Shown: one piece after another, positions 42,658 through 50,895 of the stretch
How the letters are laid out: each line of letters starts with the position of its first letter
Numbering within the stretch: the stretch's first letter is position 1
Assembly (NCBI GenBank): GCA_002342685.1
Contig: DDQN01000044.1
Coordinates: forward strand, 1 to 64,000
DNA from: Vibrio sp. UBA2441
GTDB lineage: Bacteria; Pseudomonadota; Gammaproteobacteria; Enterobacterales; Vibrionaceae
Direction of reading: 5' to 3'
Length of the DNA: 64,000 bases
Notes under the pieces: generated by a model
The model's input: the letters and a program-made list of their open reading frames with translations, nothing else
Database searches by the model: none
What the model was told of the DNA's origin: nothing
Program-made: the position numbers and the translations under genes

Positions 42658-45078
42658 TTAAGCAGATATTGACTGTTTAGATATATCCAACACTCTCACT
42701 TTGGCCTTTATTCCAGGGATCATACTAGCGCTAGCACTTAACTTAACTAGTCCCATATTCACCAATTGTTGTGTTACTTGATCGTCACCCGCCATTTCTC
42801 CACACATACTCACTGGTATATTGGCTTTAATCCCCGCTTTACAGGTCAGTTCTATCGCTTTGATAACTGCAGGTTGATGGTAATTAACAATTTCTGCAAC
42901 GGCTGGGTTACCTCGATCTGCAGCCATAATATACTGGGTCAAATCGTTAGTACCTATGGAGAAGAAGTCCGCTTCTTTTGCCAGTGCATCAGCACTCAAT
43001 ACCGCCGAAGGTACTTCAATCATGATACCCAGTTTCATTGGGTACTTATTTTCTGGTAAATCAAGCTCTATCCGACACTCTGTAACCAGTGCTTTTACCT
43101 GTCTCAACTCTTGTGTATTTGAGATCATAGGTATCATTAGCTGGATATTAGAGTATTCACTAGCCGCTCTTAGTACCGCTCTAAGCTGAACCTTGAACAG
43201 ATCATGATCTGCCAGACATAACCTAACCCCCCTAAGTCCTAAGAATGGATTTTCTTCTTCGGGAACTGGATAAGCAGGCATAGGCTTATCTCCACCAACA
43301 TCGAGACTTCGTATCGTTAATGGACGACCGTCCAGTGCTGCAGCAATGTCCACATAAGTTTGATATTGATCTTGCTCATCAGGAAGTGCTTCACATCCCT
43401 GAAAAAGAAACTCCGTTCTTAACAAGCCAACACCTTCAGCACCCGCCTTAATCGCGCCTGAAACATCTTCTAAACCGCCAATATTAGCAAGTACATCCAC
43501 TTTCGTGCCATCCAGCGTCACTGCTGGTTTATTTGCATTTTCCAGTTGTGTCTTGGTTTGCTCCAGCCAGTCAACCCGTTTTTCTTCCAGCTTGTCTCTG
43601 GTCTCTTGGTTAGGGGTAAGCCACAACAAACCACCAAAACCATCAATGGTAACCAGCTGATTCTCAGTAAGATTATCCAGTCCCTGAACCTTAACCAATG
43701 CTGGAATACCCATAGCACGAGCTAAAATGGCGCTGTGTGATGTTTTGCCACCACCACTTAAACAGATACCCAGCACTTTTTCAGGGTCTAGCTTAGCCGT
43801 GTCCGATGGAGATAGATCTTCAGCAATGATGATAGATGGTTGTTCAACTATAAACCCTGCTGACTGCACACCACACAGCTCCACCATGAGTTGGCGACCA
43901 ACATCCCACACATCGGCTTCACGTTCTTTTAGATATTGGCTCTCAGACTGAGCGTATGCAGCGGCAAGATCTGAAATAGCACTCATCCATGCTTGTTCGA
44001 CTATTACCGATTGTTTTAATTGGTTAAATACCGTACTTTCAAGCTCTGGATCGGTCAGCAACATAACATGAGCTTCAAAAATACCAGAATGAGAATCTCC
44101 AACTTTACCTTGGGCATTTTTCTCTTGTTCATGCATCTGCTGTTTAACGCTTTCTACTGCTTTAGAGAAATATGCGGCTTCAATATCGTAGCTCTCAAAG
44201 ACGCGCTCAGGTACTTCAGGCATCGCATTCGCAAACTGAACGACTGGACCAGAAGCAATACCACCACAGACAGATAACCCTGAAAGCGCACCGTCTATCG
44301 TTTGTAAAATAACCTCGTCTTCGATTTCTTCCTCAACCTGCACCACAGCACAAATATCTTCATCAAAATGACGACGTGCCAAAGATTCAAAAGCATCAAT
44401 CGCCTGCTGCGCTTCCGTACCCTCAGCCAATAACTGAATTGAGTCGCCTAACAGTACACCCAATGATGCAATCGCATTTAGGCTTTTCGCATTCACGCGT
44501 TTTTCGCCTTTAGCCAGCCATACTGTAGTATTAAATGGTGCCACCTGAGATACAATGGACGCAGAAGGTCTGGCGTGTATTCCATGAGGATTTTGCACTG
44601 TCCAGATTTCACTCTCTAAGACATCAGCACTCACTTCGACCTGAGCTTCAGCCTCCTGAACGTTGTCCTCATCACCCAGATGAGCACGTTTCGCCATAAG
44701 TGCATTATTAGCTTCATCTTTGACGCTCTCTAAAGATTGACCTGTCATCGCCGCTACAGAAGCCGCCATTGTACCCTCAACTATAGGGGCGGAACATAAC
44801 TCAACCTTTTGAGATATCTCTTCAGGTAACAGCTCAAGCGCCATTTCCGTACTAAGTAATGCACTACCCATGTCCATTAGAACCAGCACACCTGACTCGT
44901 CAAACACCTGCTCAATCGCCTCCATGACTTTTACGCCATCAGTACCTATTGGGTTTTCAGCATCATCCACTCCACCAGCAACCGCAATGGAGGCTTTACC
45001 TTGGGTCATTTGAATCGCCAATTCGGCAACCCCTTCAGCGAGTAATCGGCTGTGAGATACAATTACTATCCCAACCAT
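42658..45078 (-). CDS. dhaM: Dihydroxyacetone kinase phosphoryl-donor DhaM with complete PTS Enzyme I
   Basis: This multiphosphoryl transfer protein passes phosphate from PEP to the ADP bound in DhaL. The 806-residue chain has an EIIA-Dha domain (about residues 1-135, active His in 'VIVSHSRLLAEG'). An HPr domain follows (about 158-245, His in 'NPHGIHARPS'), then an Enzyme I domain (about 265-806). Enzyme I has its phospho-His in 'GGGKTSHSAILAR' and complete PEP-binding parts: 'GVGLLRTEFLF', 'SLDVGGDKPMP', 'IGTNDLTQYIMAADRGNP' and 'SMCGEMAGD'. E. coli DhaM (472 residues) has only a truncated Enzyme I. Here the relay could work without general PTS Enzyme I and HPr. It is one base from dhaL and is the last gene of dhaKLM. 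Confidence 0.93.
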   Translation of the reverse strand: MVGIVIVSHSRLLAEGVAELAIQMTQGKASIAVAGGVDDAENPIGTDGVKVMEAIEQVFDESGVLVLMDMGSALLSTEMALELLPEEISQKVELCSAPIVEGTMAASVAAMTGQSLESVKDEANNALMAKRAHLGDEDNVQEAEAQVEVSADVLESEIWTVQNPHGIHARPSASIVSQVAPFNTTVWLAKGEKRVNAKSLNAIASLGVLLGDSIQLLAEGTEAQQAIDAFESLARRHFDEDICAVVQVEEEIEDEVILQTIDGALSGLSVCGGIASGPVVQFANAMPEVPERVFESYDIEAAYFSKAVESVKQQMHEQEKNAQGKVGDSHSGIFEAHVMLLTDPELESTVFNQLKQSVIVEQAWMSAISDLAAAYAQSESQYLKEREADVWDVGRQLMVELCGVQSAGFIVEQPSIIIAEDLSPSDTAKLDPEKVLGICLSGGGKTSHSAILARAMGIPALVKVQGLDNLTENQLVTIDGFGGLLWLTPNQETRDKLEEKRVDWLEQTKTQLENANKPAVTLDGTKVDVLANIGGLEDVSGAIKAGAEGVGLLRTEFLFQGCEALPDEQDQYQTYVDIAAALDGRPLTIRSLDVGGDKPMPAYPVPEEENPFLGLRGVRLCLADHDLFKVQLRAVLRAASEYSNIQLMIPMISNTQELRQVKALVTECRIELDLPENKYPMKLGIMIEVPSAVLSADALAKEADFFSIGTNDLTQYIMAADRGNPAVAEIVNYHQPAVIKAIELTCKAGIKANIPVSMCGEMAGDDQVTQQLVNMGLVKLSASASMIPGIKAKVRVLDISKQSISA

Positions 45079-45079
45079 T

Positions 45080-45718
45080 CTAACTACCTCCTAGCACTGC
45101 ACGTTGAAGCTCTTTCAGCATCATCATGCTAGAGGTTGCACCGGGATCCTGATGACCAATACTACGTTCGCCCAAATAACTAGCTCGACCTTTTCTCGCT
45201 TGTAAAGCAATAGTAGCGTGTACACCTTCTTCTGCTGTTTTTACCGACAAATCAAGCAAGGCTGGTACATCCAACCCTTCAGCCAAACCTTTTTCACACG
45301 CCTCAACTACAGGGATCCAAACATCACACATGGTTTTGTCACCAAGTTCTGCTTTACCTCTTGCCACAACACCTTCTACACCAGCACGCATAAGGGCTAG
45401 TAAATCTTCACCGGCCAATGAATCTTTCGCATCGATCACACCTGCGGCTCGAATAAAGAAAGTGCCATACAATGGGCCGCTAGCTCCACCTACACTCGAC
45501 ATCAACGTCATTCCAGTTGTTTTCAAAATAGTACCAATACTCTGCTTTTCCATCGTTGGCACTTTTTCTGCTACTCGTACAAAACCACGGTTCATATTTA
45601 GCCCGTGATCAGCATCACCAATATCAGCGTCTAATTGAGTCAAGTAGTCGCGCTCTTTCACAAATAGTTCAGAGCACTGTTCTAACCATACTAATATGTG
45701 TTTCTTTTCAATAGTCAT
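45080..45718 (-). CDS. dhaL: Dihydroxyacetone kinase ADP-binding subunit DhaL
   Basis: This subunit holds ADP/ATP and transfers phosphate to dihydroxyacetone bound covalently in DhaK. The 212-residue protein has the Mg-ADP binding motif 'LDADIGDADHGLNMNRGF', 'SVGGASGPLYGTFF' and 'RKGRASYLGERSIGHQDPGA', as in E. coli DhaL. In E. coli, DhaL-ADP also activates DhaR, so this protein may set the activity of the regulator encoded at 27.5 kb. It lies between dhaK (10-base gap) and dhaM (one-base gap). Confidence 0.95.
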   Translation of the reverse strand: MTIEKKHILVWLEQCSELFVKERDYLTQLDADIGDADHGLNMNRGFVRVAEKVPTMEKQSIGTILKTTGMTLMSSVGGASGPLYGTFFIRAAGVIDAKDSLAGEDLLALMRAGVEGVVARGKAELGDKTMCDVWIPVVEACEKGLAEGLDVPALLDLSVKTAEEGVHATIALQARKGRASYLGERSIGHQDPGATSSMMMLKELQRAVLGGS

Positions 45719-45728
45719 CTTACTTTCC

Positions 45729-46793
45729 TTAACAGCCCCAACGTAATGCAGGTGTATTTACAGGTTCACCCCAAAGCTCTAACATTTCACTATCAGCCTG
45801 AATCAATGTAATAGAGAAGCCTTCCATATTCAGTGATGTACAGTAATCACCCACCAAACTGTGCGCCACTTTATACCCCGCCACTTCGCAGCATTGATGA
45901 ACTTTACGATAAGCACCATAGAGTTCCGAGCTTGGCGTACCACCTAAACCATTAACCATTACGATAAGATCACTACCCGGTTTGAACTCGTCTGTCGTGA
46001 CTTCTTCACTGCCCCAAACACCTTGTACTCGATCCCAGCTATTTAGAATCCGTGTATAAGGAGGACAATCAATCAATTCGGCAAACATCTGATTTACCAA
46101 GCTATCCACATCGGTATATTCACGGCGTTCGATACCAGGCTCACCATGGATACCAACACCAAATTCCACTTCATTATCTTCCAGAATAAAGGAAGGTCTA
46201 CCTGCTGCCGGAACAACACAAGCGGATAACGCGACACCGAATGAACGAGCATTATTATTGATACGTTTAGCTAAAGCTTCACATTCATCTAAGTCGTAAC
46301 CTTTTTCAATGGCAGCGCCAACCATCTTTTCAATAAGTACCGTTGCACCAACACCACGACGGCCTGCGGTATATAAACTATCTTTGACCGCAACATCGTC
46401 ATCAATAACGATAGAACCAACCTTCACATTATCCGCATGTAATAGCTCAACCGCGGTTTCAAAGTTTAATACATCACCAGTGTAGTTTTTCACCAGTAAC
46501 AGAACACCATTACCGTTATCAACTTGCTTAGCACATTCATACATTTGATCCGGTGTAGGCGAAGTAAAAACTTCTCCGGGACATGCAGCGGTCAACATTC
46601 CCTTACCAATAAATCCGGCATGCATTGGTTCATGACCATTACCGCCACCAGACATCAAGGCAACTTTACCTTGGTTATCATCACGCCACACATAGCGAGG
46701 TTCAAAAGAAACTTTTAGTTCAGGGTGGGCAGAAACTAGTCCCTCCAGTTGCTCAGTTACCACGTCCTCTACTTTATTGATCAGCTTTTTCAT
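45729..46793 (-). CDS. dhaK: Dihydroxyacetone kinase substrate-binding subunit DhaK
   Basis: This subunit binds dihydroxyacetone through a hemiaminal bond to a histidine and presents it for phosphorylation to DHAP. The 354-residue protein has 'MSGGGNGHEPMHAGFIGKGMLTAA', 'VKNYTGDVLNFETA' and the substrate-binding His in 'EFGVGIHGEPGIERRE'. Length matches E. coli DhaK (356). It is the first gene of dhaKLM, divergent from gldA, with a promoter and paired palindromes upstream. In E. coli, DhaK antagonises DhaR. Confidence 0.95.
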   Translation of the reverse strand: MKKLINKVEDVVTEQLEGLVSAHPELKVSFEPRYVWRDDNQGKVALMSGGGNGHEPMHAGFIGKGMLTAACPGEVFTSPTPDQMYECAKQVDNGNGVLLLVKNYTGDVLNFETAVELLHADNVKVGSIVIDDDVAVKDSLYTAGRRGVGATVLIEKMVGAAIEKGYDLDECEALAKRINNNARSFGVALSACVVPAAGRPSFILEDNEVEFGVGIHGEPGIERREYTDVDSLVNQMFAELIDCPPYTRILNSWDRVQGVWGSEEVTTDEFKPGSDLIVMVNGLGGTPSSELYGAYRKVHQCCEVAGYKVAHSLVGDYCTSLNMEGFSITLIQADSEMLELWGEPVNTPALRWGC

Positions 46794-46862
46794 CGGTACG
46801 CTCTCTTAATAATTGTTTGGTAAAGCTATATCAGACGAATTTTTCGTCTATTAATTAATACC

Positions 46863-46890
46863 AGTATCAATGGTTTTCTTATCTTCGCAA
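46863..46890 (-). promoter_or_regulatory. Sigma-70-type promoter for dhaKLM
   Basis: On the minus strand, TTGCGA (46890-46885) and GATACT (46868-46863) are 16 bases apart, with TG just before the -10. The start is predicted near 46856. It has the same -35 hexamer, spacer and upstream-palindrome distance as the gcl promoter. Confidence 0.6.
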
Positions 46891-46904
46891 CACCCTCAAA
46901 ATAT

Positions 46905-46951
46905 GTTTCAAAACGAAACTTCCAAGATTTAGGTTCTTTTCAAGATGGAAC
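46905..46951. promoter_or_regulatory. Paired palindromes upstream of dhaK (candidate DhaR operators)
   Basis: GTTTC-AAAAC-GAAAC (46905-46919, perfect) and TTTTC-AAGAT-GGAAC (46937-46951, two mismatches) have centres 32 bp apart, at about -56 and -88. The proximal copy ends 14 bases before the -35 hexamer. The region could also serve the divergent gldA. Confidence 0.7.
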
Positions 46952-47105
46952 AAAAAACAGGAAGCTCAATCGATATGTGAGGAGGATCAAAATTATTTTT
47001 CTGTTGGTTTTCTATTTCTACCAGTTTGTGTCGTTCTTCATGAATGTACTTATAAATTACAATCACTTCGTTACCTTTTGCACTACCAGCCTTATCTTTA
47101 TTCAT
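46929..47105 (-). CDS. Possible small protein upstream of dhaK (58 residues)
   Basis: This open frame of 58 codons begins 'MNKDKAGSAKGNEVIVIYKY' and is rich in charged residues, and AGGTAGGG lies just before the ATG. It fills most of the dhaK-gldA intergenic region and overlaps the distal palindrome (46937-46951), which argues either for an autoregulated leader gene or for a chance frame. I recognise no family. Confidence 0.25.
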   Translation of the reverse strand: MNKDKAGSAKGNEVIVIYKYIHEERHKLVEIENQQKNNFDPPHISIELPVFCSILKRT

Positions 47106-47191
47106 ACCCTACCTAGCTAGCTTGAGTAGCTCCTATTTACTTAAACTAACTTAATCATTTAGCTCCATTTTTTGAAAGAGAGACTGTAACA

Positions 47192-48274
47192 ATGGATAAA
47201 ATTATTATTTCCCCAAGCAAATATGTACAAGGTGCGAATGTATTAGAGAGCATTGGCGAATATGTAAAACCGCTTGGTACAAAAGTATTAGCTATAGCCG
47301 ACAGTTTTGTTACTGAATTAATTGGCATCACTGTTTCACAAAGCTGTAGCAAAGCAGATGTTCAACTCAATATGGCCGAATTTGTTGGAGAGTGCAGCCG
47401 CCCTGAAATCGAGCGATTAATGGACATCGCAAAAGAGTGTGGCGCAGAAGCTATTATTGGCATCGGTGGTGGTAAAACACTGGATACCGCAAAAGCAATT
47501 GCTTTCTACAGTAAAATTCCGGTCATCGTCGTTCCAACTATCGCATCGACCGATGCACCTACAAGTGCACTTTCCGTTATCTACACTCCTGAGGGTGAGT
47601 TCAGTGAATATTTAATGTATCCATCAAATCCAAATATGGTGATCATGGATACTCAAATCATCGCCGGAGCGCCAACTCGCTTGTTAGTTTCAGGTATGGG
47701 TGACGCACTTTCTACTTATTTTGAAGCAAGAGCTAATGGCATCTCAGGTAAAGCAACAATGGCTGGTGGAGCACCTACTCGCTCAGCGCAAGCTTTAGCT
47801 AAACTGTGTTATGAGACCCTGCTCGAAGATGGCTTAAAGGCCAAAATCGCTTGTGATCAAAACCTTTCCAACACAGCAGTAGAAAATATTATTGAAGCGA
47901 ATACTTACTTATCTGGTATCGGTTTCGAGAGTTCGGGCCTAGCTGCAGCGCATGCAATCCATAATGGTCTAACTAAGTTGGAAGAGTGTCATCACTTATA
48001 TCACGGAGAAAAAGTCGCCTTTGGCACACTATCTCAACTCGTGCTTGAGAATGCACCGATGGAAGAAATCAATGAAGTTATAAACTTCTGCCGTTCAGTT
48101 GGTCTGCCAACTAACCTAACCGAAATGGGCGTAAAAGAGATCAACCGTGACAAATTACTGGAAGTTGCACAAGCCTCATGTGCCGAAGGTGAAACTATTC
48201 ACAACATGCCATTTAATGTCACACCAGAACTCGTACTAGCCGCCATGTTAACTGCACACGAATTAGGTCAATAA
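47192..48274 (+). CDS. gldA: Glycerol dehydrogenase
   Basis: This NAD-dependent, zinc-containing enzyme oxidises glycerol to dihydroxyacetone, supplying DhaKLM. The 360-residue iron/zinc alcohol dehydrogenase family member has 'IIGIGGGKTLDTAKAIA' and 'PTIASTDAPTSALSVIYT'. Zinc ligands are in 'SGMGDALSTYFEA' (Asp), 'AAAHAIHNGL' (His) and 'YHGEKVAFG' (His). Length is close to E. coli GldA (367). It is divergent from dhaKLM and shares its control region. GldA enzymes often also act on 1,2-diols and hydroxyacetone, so glycerol may not be the only substrate. Confidence 0.93.
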   Translation: MDKIIISPSKYVQGANVLESIGEYVKPLGTKVLAIADSFVTELIGITVSQSCSKADVQLNMAEFVGECSRPEIERLMDIAKECGAEAIIGIGGGKTLDTAKAIAFYSKIPVIVVPTIASTDAPTSALSVIYTPEGEFSEYLMYPSNPNMVIMDTQIIAGAPTRLLVSGMGDALSTYFEARANGISGKATMAGGAPTRSAQALAKLCYETLLEDGLKAKIACDQNLSNTAVENIIEANTYLSGIGFESSGLAAAHAIHNGLTKLEECHHLYHGEKVAFGTLSQLVLENAPMEEINEVINFCRSVGLPTNLTEMGVKEINRDKLLEVAQASCAEGETIHNMPFNVTPELVLAAMLTAHELGQ

Positions 48275-48281
48275 GACGATT

Positions 48282-48310
48282 AAAGAGACGCTATTTGTAT
48301 GCGTCTCTTT
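48282..48310 (+). terminator. Terminator after gldA
   Basis: A perfect 10-bp stem (AAAGAGACGC / GCGTCTCTTT) with a 9-base loop is followed by TTCTTCCC. It begins eight bases after the gldA stop and marks the edge of the accessory cluster. Confidence 0.8.
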
Positions 48311-48488
48311 TCTTCCCATTCACTATAAGTACCAACCGCTTTCCGGCTTTCTCGATAAGAGACTGAAGTCACAATTACACTCTCTTTGGTCTGTTTATTT
48401 TCTGCTCAAGCCGATTTCTCATTGAACTCTCAAAAGAGTCCCATTATCATCACTCCATTTTATTGTTCAACATATTAGTTATTTGTTT

Positions 48489-48548
48489 TCTGAATACTGA
48501 TTCAGAGCGATAGTAAAGAATCATTGGCTTTCATAATCAATTATGAAA
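48489..48548. promoter_or_regulatory. Two palindromes upstream of dgkA-eptA
   Basis: In the 405-base gap before dgkA, TCTGAATACTGATTCAGA (48489-48506) and TTTCATAATCAATTATGAAA (48529-48548) are both perfect palindromic arms around four-base centres. They lie about 170-230 bases before dgkA. They could be operators. I found no recognisable PmrA- or PhoP-type direct repeat, and nothing else in the gap. Confidence 0.4.
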
Positions 48549-48715
48549 TCTCTCACAAAATGGGTATTGGTCATAGCAGTTTAAGTGACTGAAACAAATA
48601 CCAGACGCTGGCTTAATCCATATAAAGATCAGTCTCTTATATCATTCAATGATATTCATTCACGTTTCTTTTACTTGCTTTATGGTATTTACATTTTTCA
48701 CAGTAATTTAAGGTA

Positions 48716-49111
48716 ATGGTACAAAATTTGTCTACTGAAATTAATCACGGTAAACCGGGTTACACCGGTATCAAGCGCGTCATCAAAGCAACCGGATACT
48801 CTATTCAAGGTTTAAAGGCCGCATTCAAACATGAAGCAGCGGTACGCCAGGAGTTCATGCTATTAGTTATTTTTTCTCCAGTAGCACTGTTACTTGATGT
48901 CACCACAGTAGAAAAAATTCTGATGATTGGGGTGCTCGTTATCGTTCTAATTTGTGAGTTACTCAACTCCGCGATTGAAGCGGTGGTAGACCGAGTCGGT
49001 ACGGATTATCACGAATTAAGTGGCCGGGCAAAAGACATCGGTTCCGCTTCTGTTTTTGTAGCACTAACCTTCGCATTTTGTACTTGGATTGGAGTGCTAT
49101 TTTTCTCATGA
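48716..49111 (+). CDS. dgkA: Diacylglycerol kinase
   Basis: This small inner-membrane enzyme phosphorylates diacylglycerol to phosphatidate, recycling the diacylglycerol released when phosphoethanolamine is taken from phosphatidylethanolamine. The 131-residue protein has three hydrophobic helices and the family blocks 'KAAFKHEAAVRQEFML', 'CELLNSAIEAVVDR' and 'YHELSGRAKDIGSA'. The last four bases overlap the eptA start (ATGA). This pairing makes sense, because EptA produces diacylglycerol. The Shine-Dalgarno AAGG is close to the ATG. Confidence 0.94.
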   Translation: MVQNLSTEINHGKPGYTGIKRVIKATGYSIQGLKAAFKHEAAVRQEFMLLVIFSPVALLLDVTTVEKILMIGVLVIVLICELLNSAIEAVVDRVGTDYHELSGRAKDIGSASVFVALTFAFCTWIGVLFFS

Positions 49112-50742
49112 GCAGAGTACTTTTTAGAAAGAAGAAGGGGTTAGGAATAGGCCCATCAACCTTTATTGTTCTAATCGCCCTCTATTTTGGTTTTGTACTG
49201 AATTTTCCGGTAACGGATAAAATCATTACCCTAGCTGCAGAGACTGGAGATGGCTATTTCGCTTACTCCAGTCCACTACTGCTGTCAGCGGCATTTGCTA
49301 TTATTTTTTCATTATTTACACTGCCGTTCATCGCCAAACCCTTTTTTATCTTTCTGGTCTTTTCGTCGGCAATGGCCAGTTTCGCCACGCTAAAATATGG
49401 GGTGATCTTTGATTACTCTATGATAGAAAATATTTTTGAGACCAACTCAGGTGAAGCTCTGTCTTACGTCAACTTATCCTCTATTGGATTTAGCCTGATC
49501 TTTGGTTTTGTCCCAGCCGTCCTTATTGCTATCGTAAAATTTAATAGAGACGAACCTTTCAAAATCAGACTGTTCAGAAGGGTAGCCGTTATCGCTGGCG
49601 CTTTAGCTGTCATTGCCGTTATCTATGTGACGTCTTATAAAGACTACGCTTCTGTAGGCCGCAATAACGCCTACCTGAACCAATTGATCGTACCCTCTCA
49701 TGTGTTTAACACAGTTAAATACATTGACAGAACCTACTTTACAGAGCCTCTGGAGTACAAAACCATTGGGGAAGATGCTCAACCAATCGCAGCGACTAAC
49801 AATAAACCTTCATTGATGGTTTTAGTTGTTGGTGAAACGGCCCGCACCATGAATATTGGCTACAACGGCTATGAGCGAAACACCAATCCGTATACTCAGG
49901 ATATGGGCATCATTTCTTTTAAAGATGTTTCTTCCTGTGGCACAGCTACGGCGCACTCTCTGCCTTGTATGTTCTCTAATATGAACCGCAAGGGGTATAA
50001 AAAAATACGCGCTAACAATCAGGACAATGCCTTAGACATTATTCAACGCTCTGGCACAAACGTTCTCTGGAAAGAGAATGATGGTGGCGATAAGGCAGTA
50101 GCAAACAAGCTGAAAGAAGTGCTGATTGATCCTGACACCTTCCCAGAATACTGCTCAGGGTCATATTGTTTTGACGAAGTGATGCTGGCAGATTTTGATC
50201 AGGAAATCGCGGAAGGCAACGGAAAAAACCAGCTATTTGCCTTTCATATTATTGGTAGTCACGGCCCTACGTACTGGAAACGATATCCACAAGATAAAGA
50301 GTTATTCTCACCGTCTTGTAATCAAAGTGATATTGAAAATTGCACAGATGAAGAGATCATTAATGTCTATGATAATACGATTGCGTACACTGACTTCGTA
50401 CTTGCTGAGACCATCAAGAAACTTGAGTCTTATAAAAATGAATACAATGTCGCTTTGATGTATATCTCTGATCACGGTGAATCACTAGGTGAAAATGGGT
50501 TATATCTGCACGGTACCCCCTATTCACTTGCCCCTGATTACCAGACAAAAGTGCCGTGGTATATCTGGATGGATCAAGCTTTCGAAGATGCTTATCAATT
50601 AGACAGACAATGCCTTGAAGATAAGGCTCAGCAAGGCGGGGTCTCTCATGACAACTTCTTCCATACCTTGATTGATTTCTCTGGAGTTAGTACGTCAGCC
50701 ATCAATAGAGACATGAGCATAATATCCAGTTGCCGCAGCTGA
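49108..50742 (+). CDS. eptA: Lipid A phosphoethanolamine transferase
   Basis: This inner-membrane enzyme adds phosphoethanolamine to lipid A, lowering negative surface charge and sensitivity to cationic peptides. The 544-residue protein has five N-terminal membrane helices (to about residue 170) and a periplasmic sulfatase-fold domain. The nucleophile Thr is in 'VVGETARTMNIGYNGYERNT', and zinc-binding parts are in 'GSHGPTYWKRYP' and 'ISDHGESLGENGLYLHG'. I chose the ATG at 49108, which overlaps the dgkA stop and has GGAG upstream. EptA is the usual name. The EptB and EptC branches are less likely from the context. Confidence 0.9.
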   Translation: MSRVLFRKKKGLGIGPSTFIVLIALYFGFVLNFPVTDKIITLAAETGDGYFAYSSPLLLSAAFAIIFSLFTLPFIAKPFFIFLVFSSAMASFATLKYGVIFDYSMIENIFETNSGEALSYVNLSSIGFSLIFGFVPAVLIAIVKFNRDEPFKIRLFRRVAVIAGALAVIAVIYVTSYKDYASVGRNNAYLNQLIVPSHVFNTVKYIDRTYFTEPLEYKTIGEDAQPIAATNNKPSLMVLVVGETARTMNIGYNGYERNTNPYTQDMGIISFKDVSSCGTATAHSLPCMFSNMNRKGYKKIRANNQDNALDIIQRSGTNVLWKENDGGDKAVANKLKEVLIDPDTFPEYCSGSYCFDEVMLADFDQEIAEGNGKNQLFAFHIIGSHGPTYWKRYPQDKELFSPSCNQSDIENCTDEEIINVYDNTIAYTDFVLAETIKKLESYKNEYNVALMYISDHGESLGENGLYLHGTPYSLAPDYQTKVPWYIWMDQAFEDAYQLDRQCLEDKAQQGGVSHDNFFHTLIDFSGVSTSAINRDMSIISSCRS

Positions 50743-50768
50743 TTAAGTTCACCAGTCACCTATTTAAT

Positions 50769-50796
50769 AACCAGAGTCGGTAAAACGGCTCTGGTT
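50769..50796 (+). terminator. Terminator after eptA
   Basis: An 8-bp stem (AACCAGAG / CTCTGGTT) with a 12-base loop is followed by a T-run. It lies 27 bases after the eptA stop. Confidence 0.85.
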
Positions 50797-50895
50797 TTTT
50801 TGTTGTTTACATCCCAAACTCCCGCCATTAACTGTACATGCAACCAGTAGTAATTCATACTCTGATTCACCTTAAGCGCTCAGAGTACAATCACG

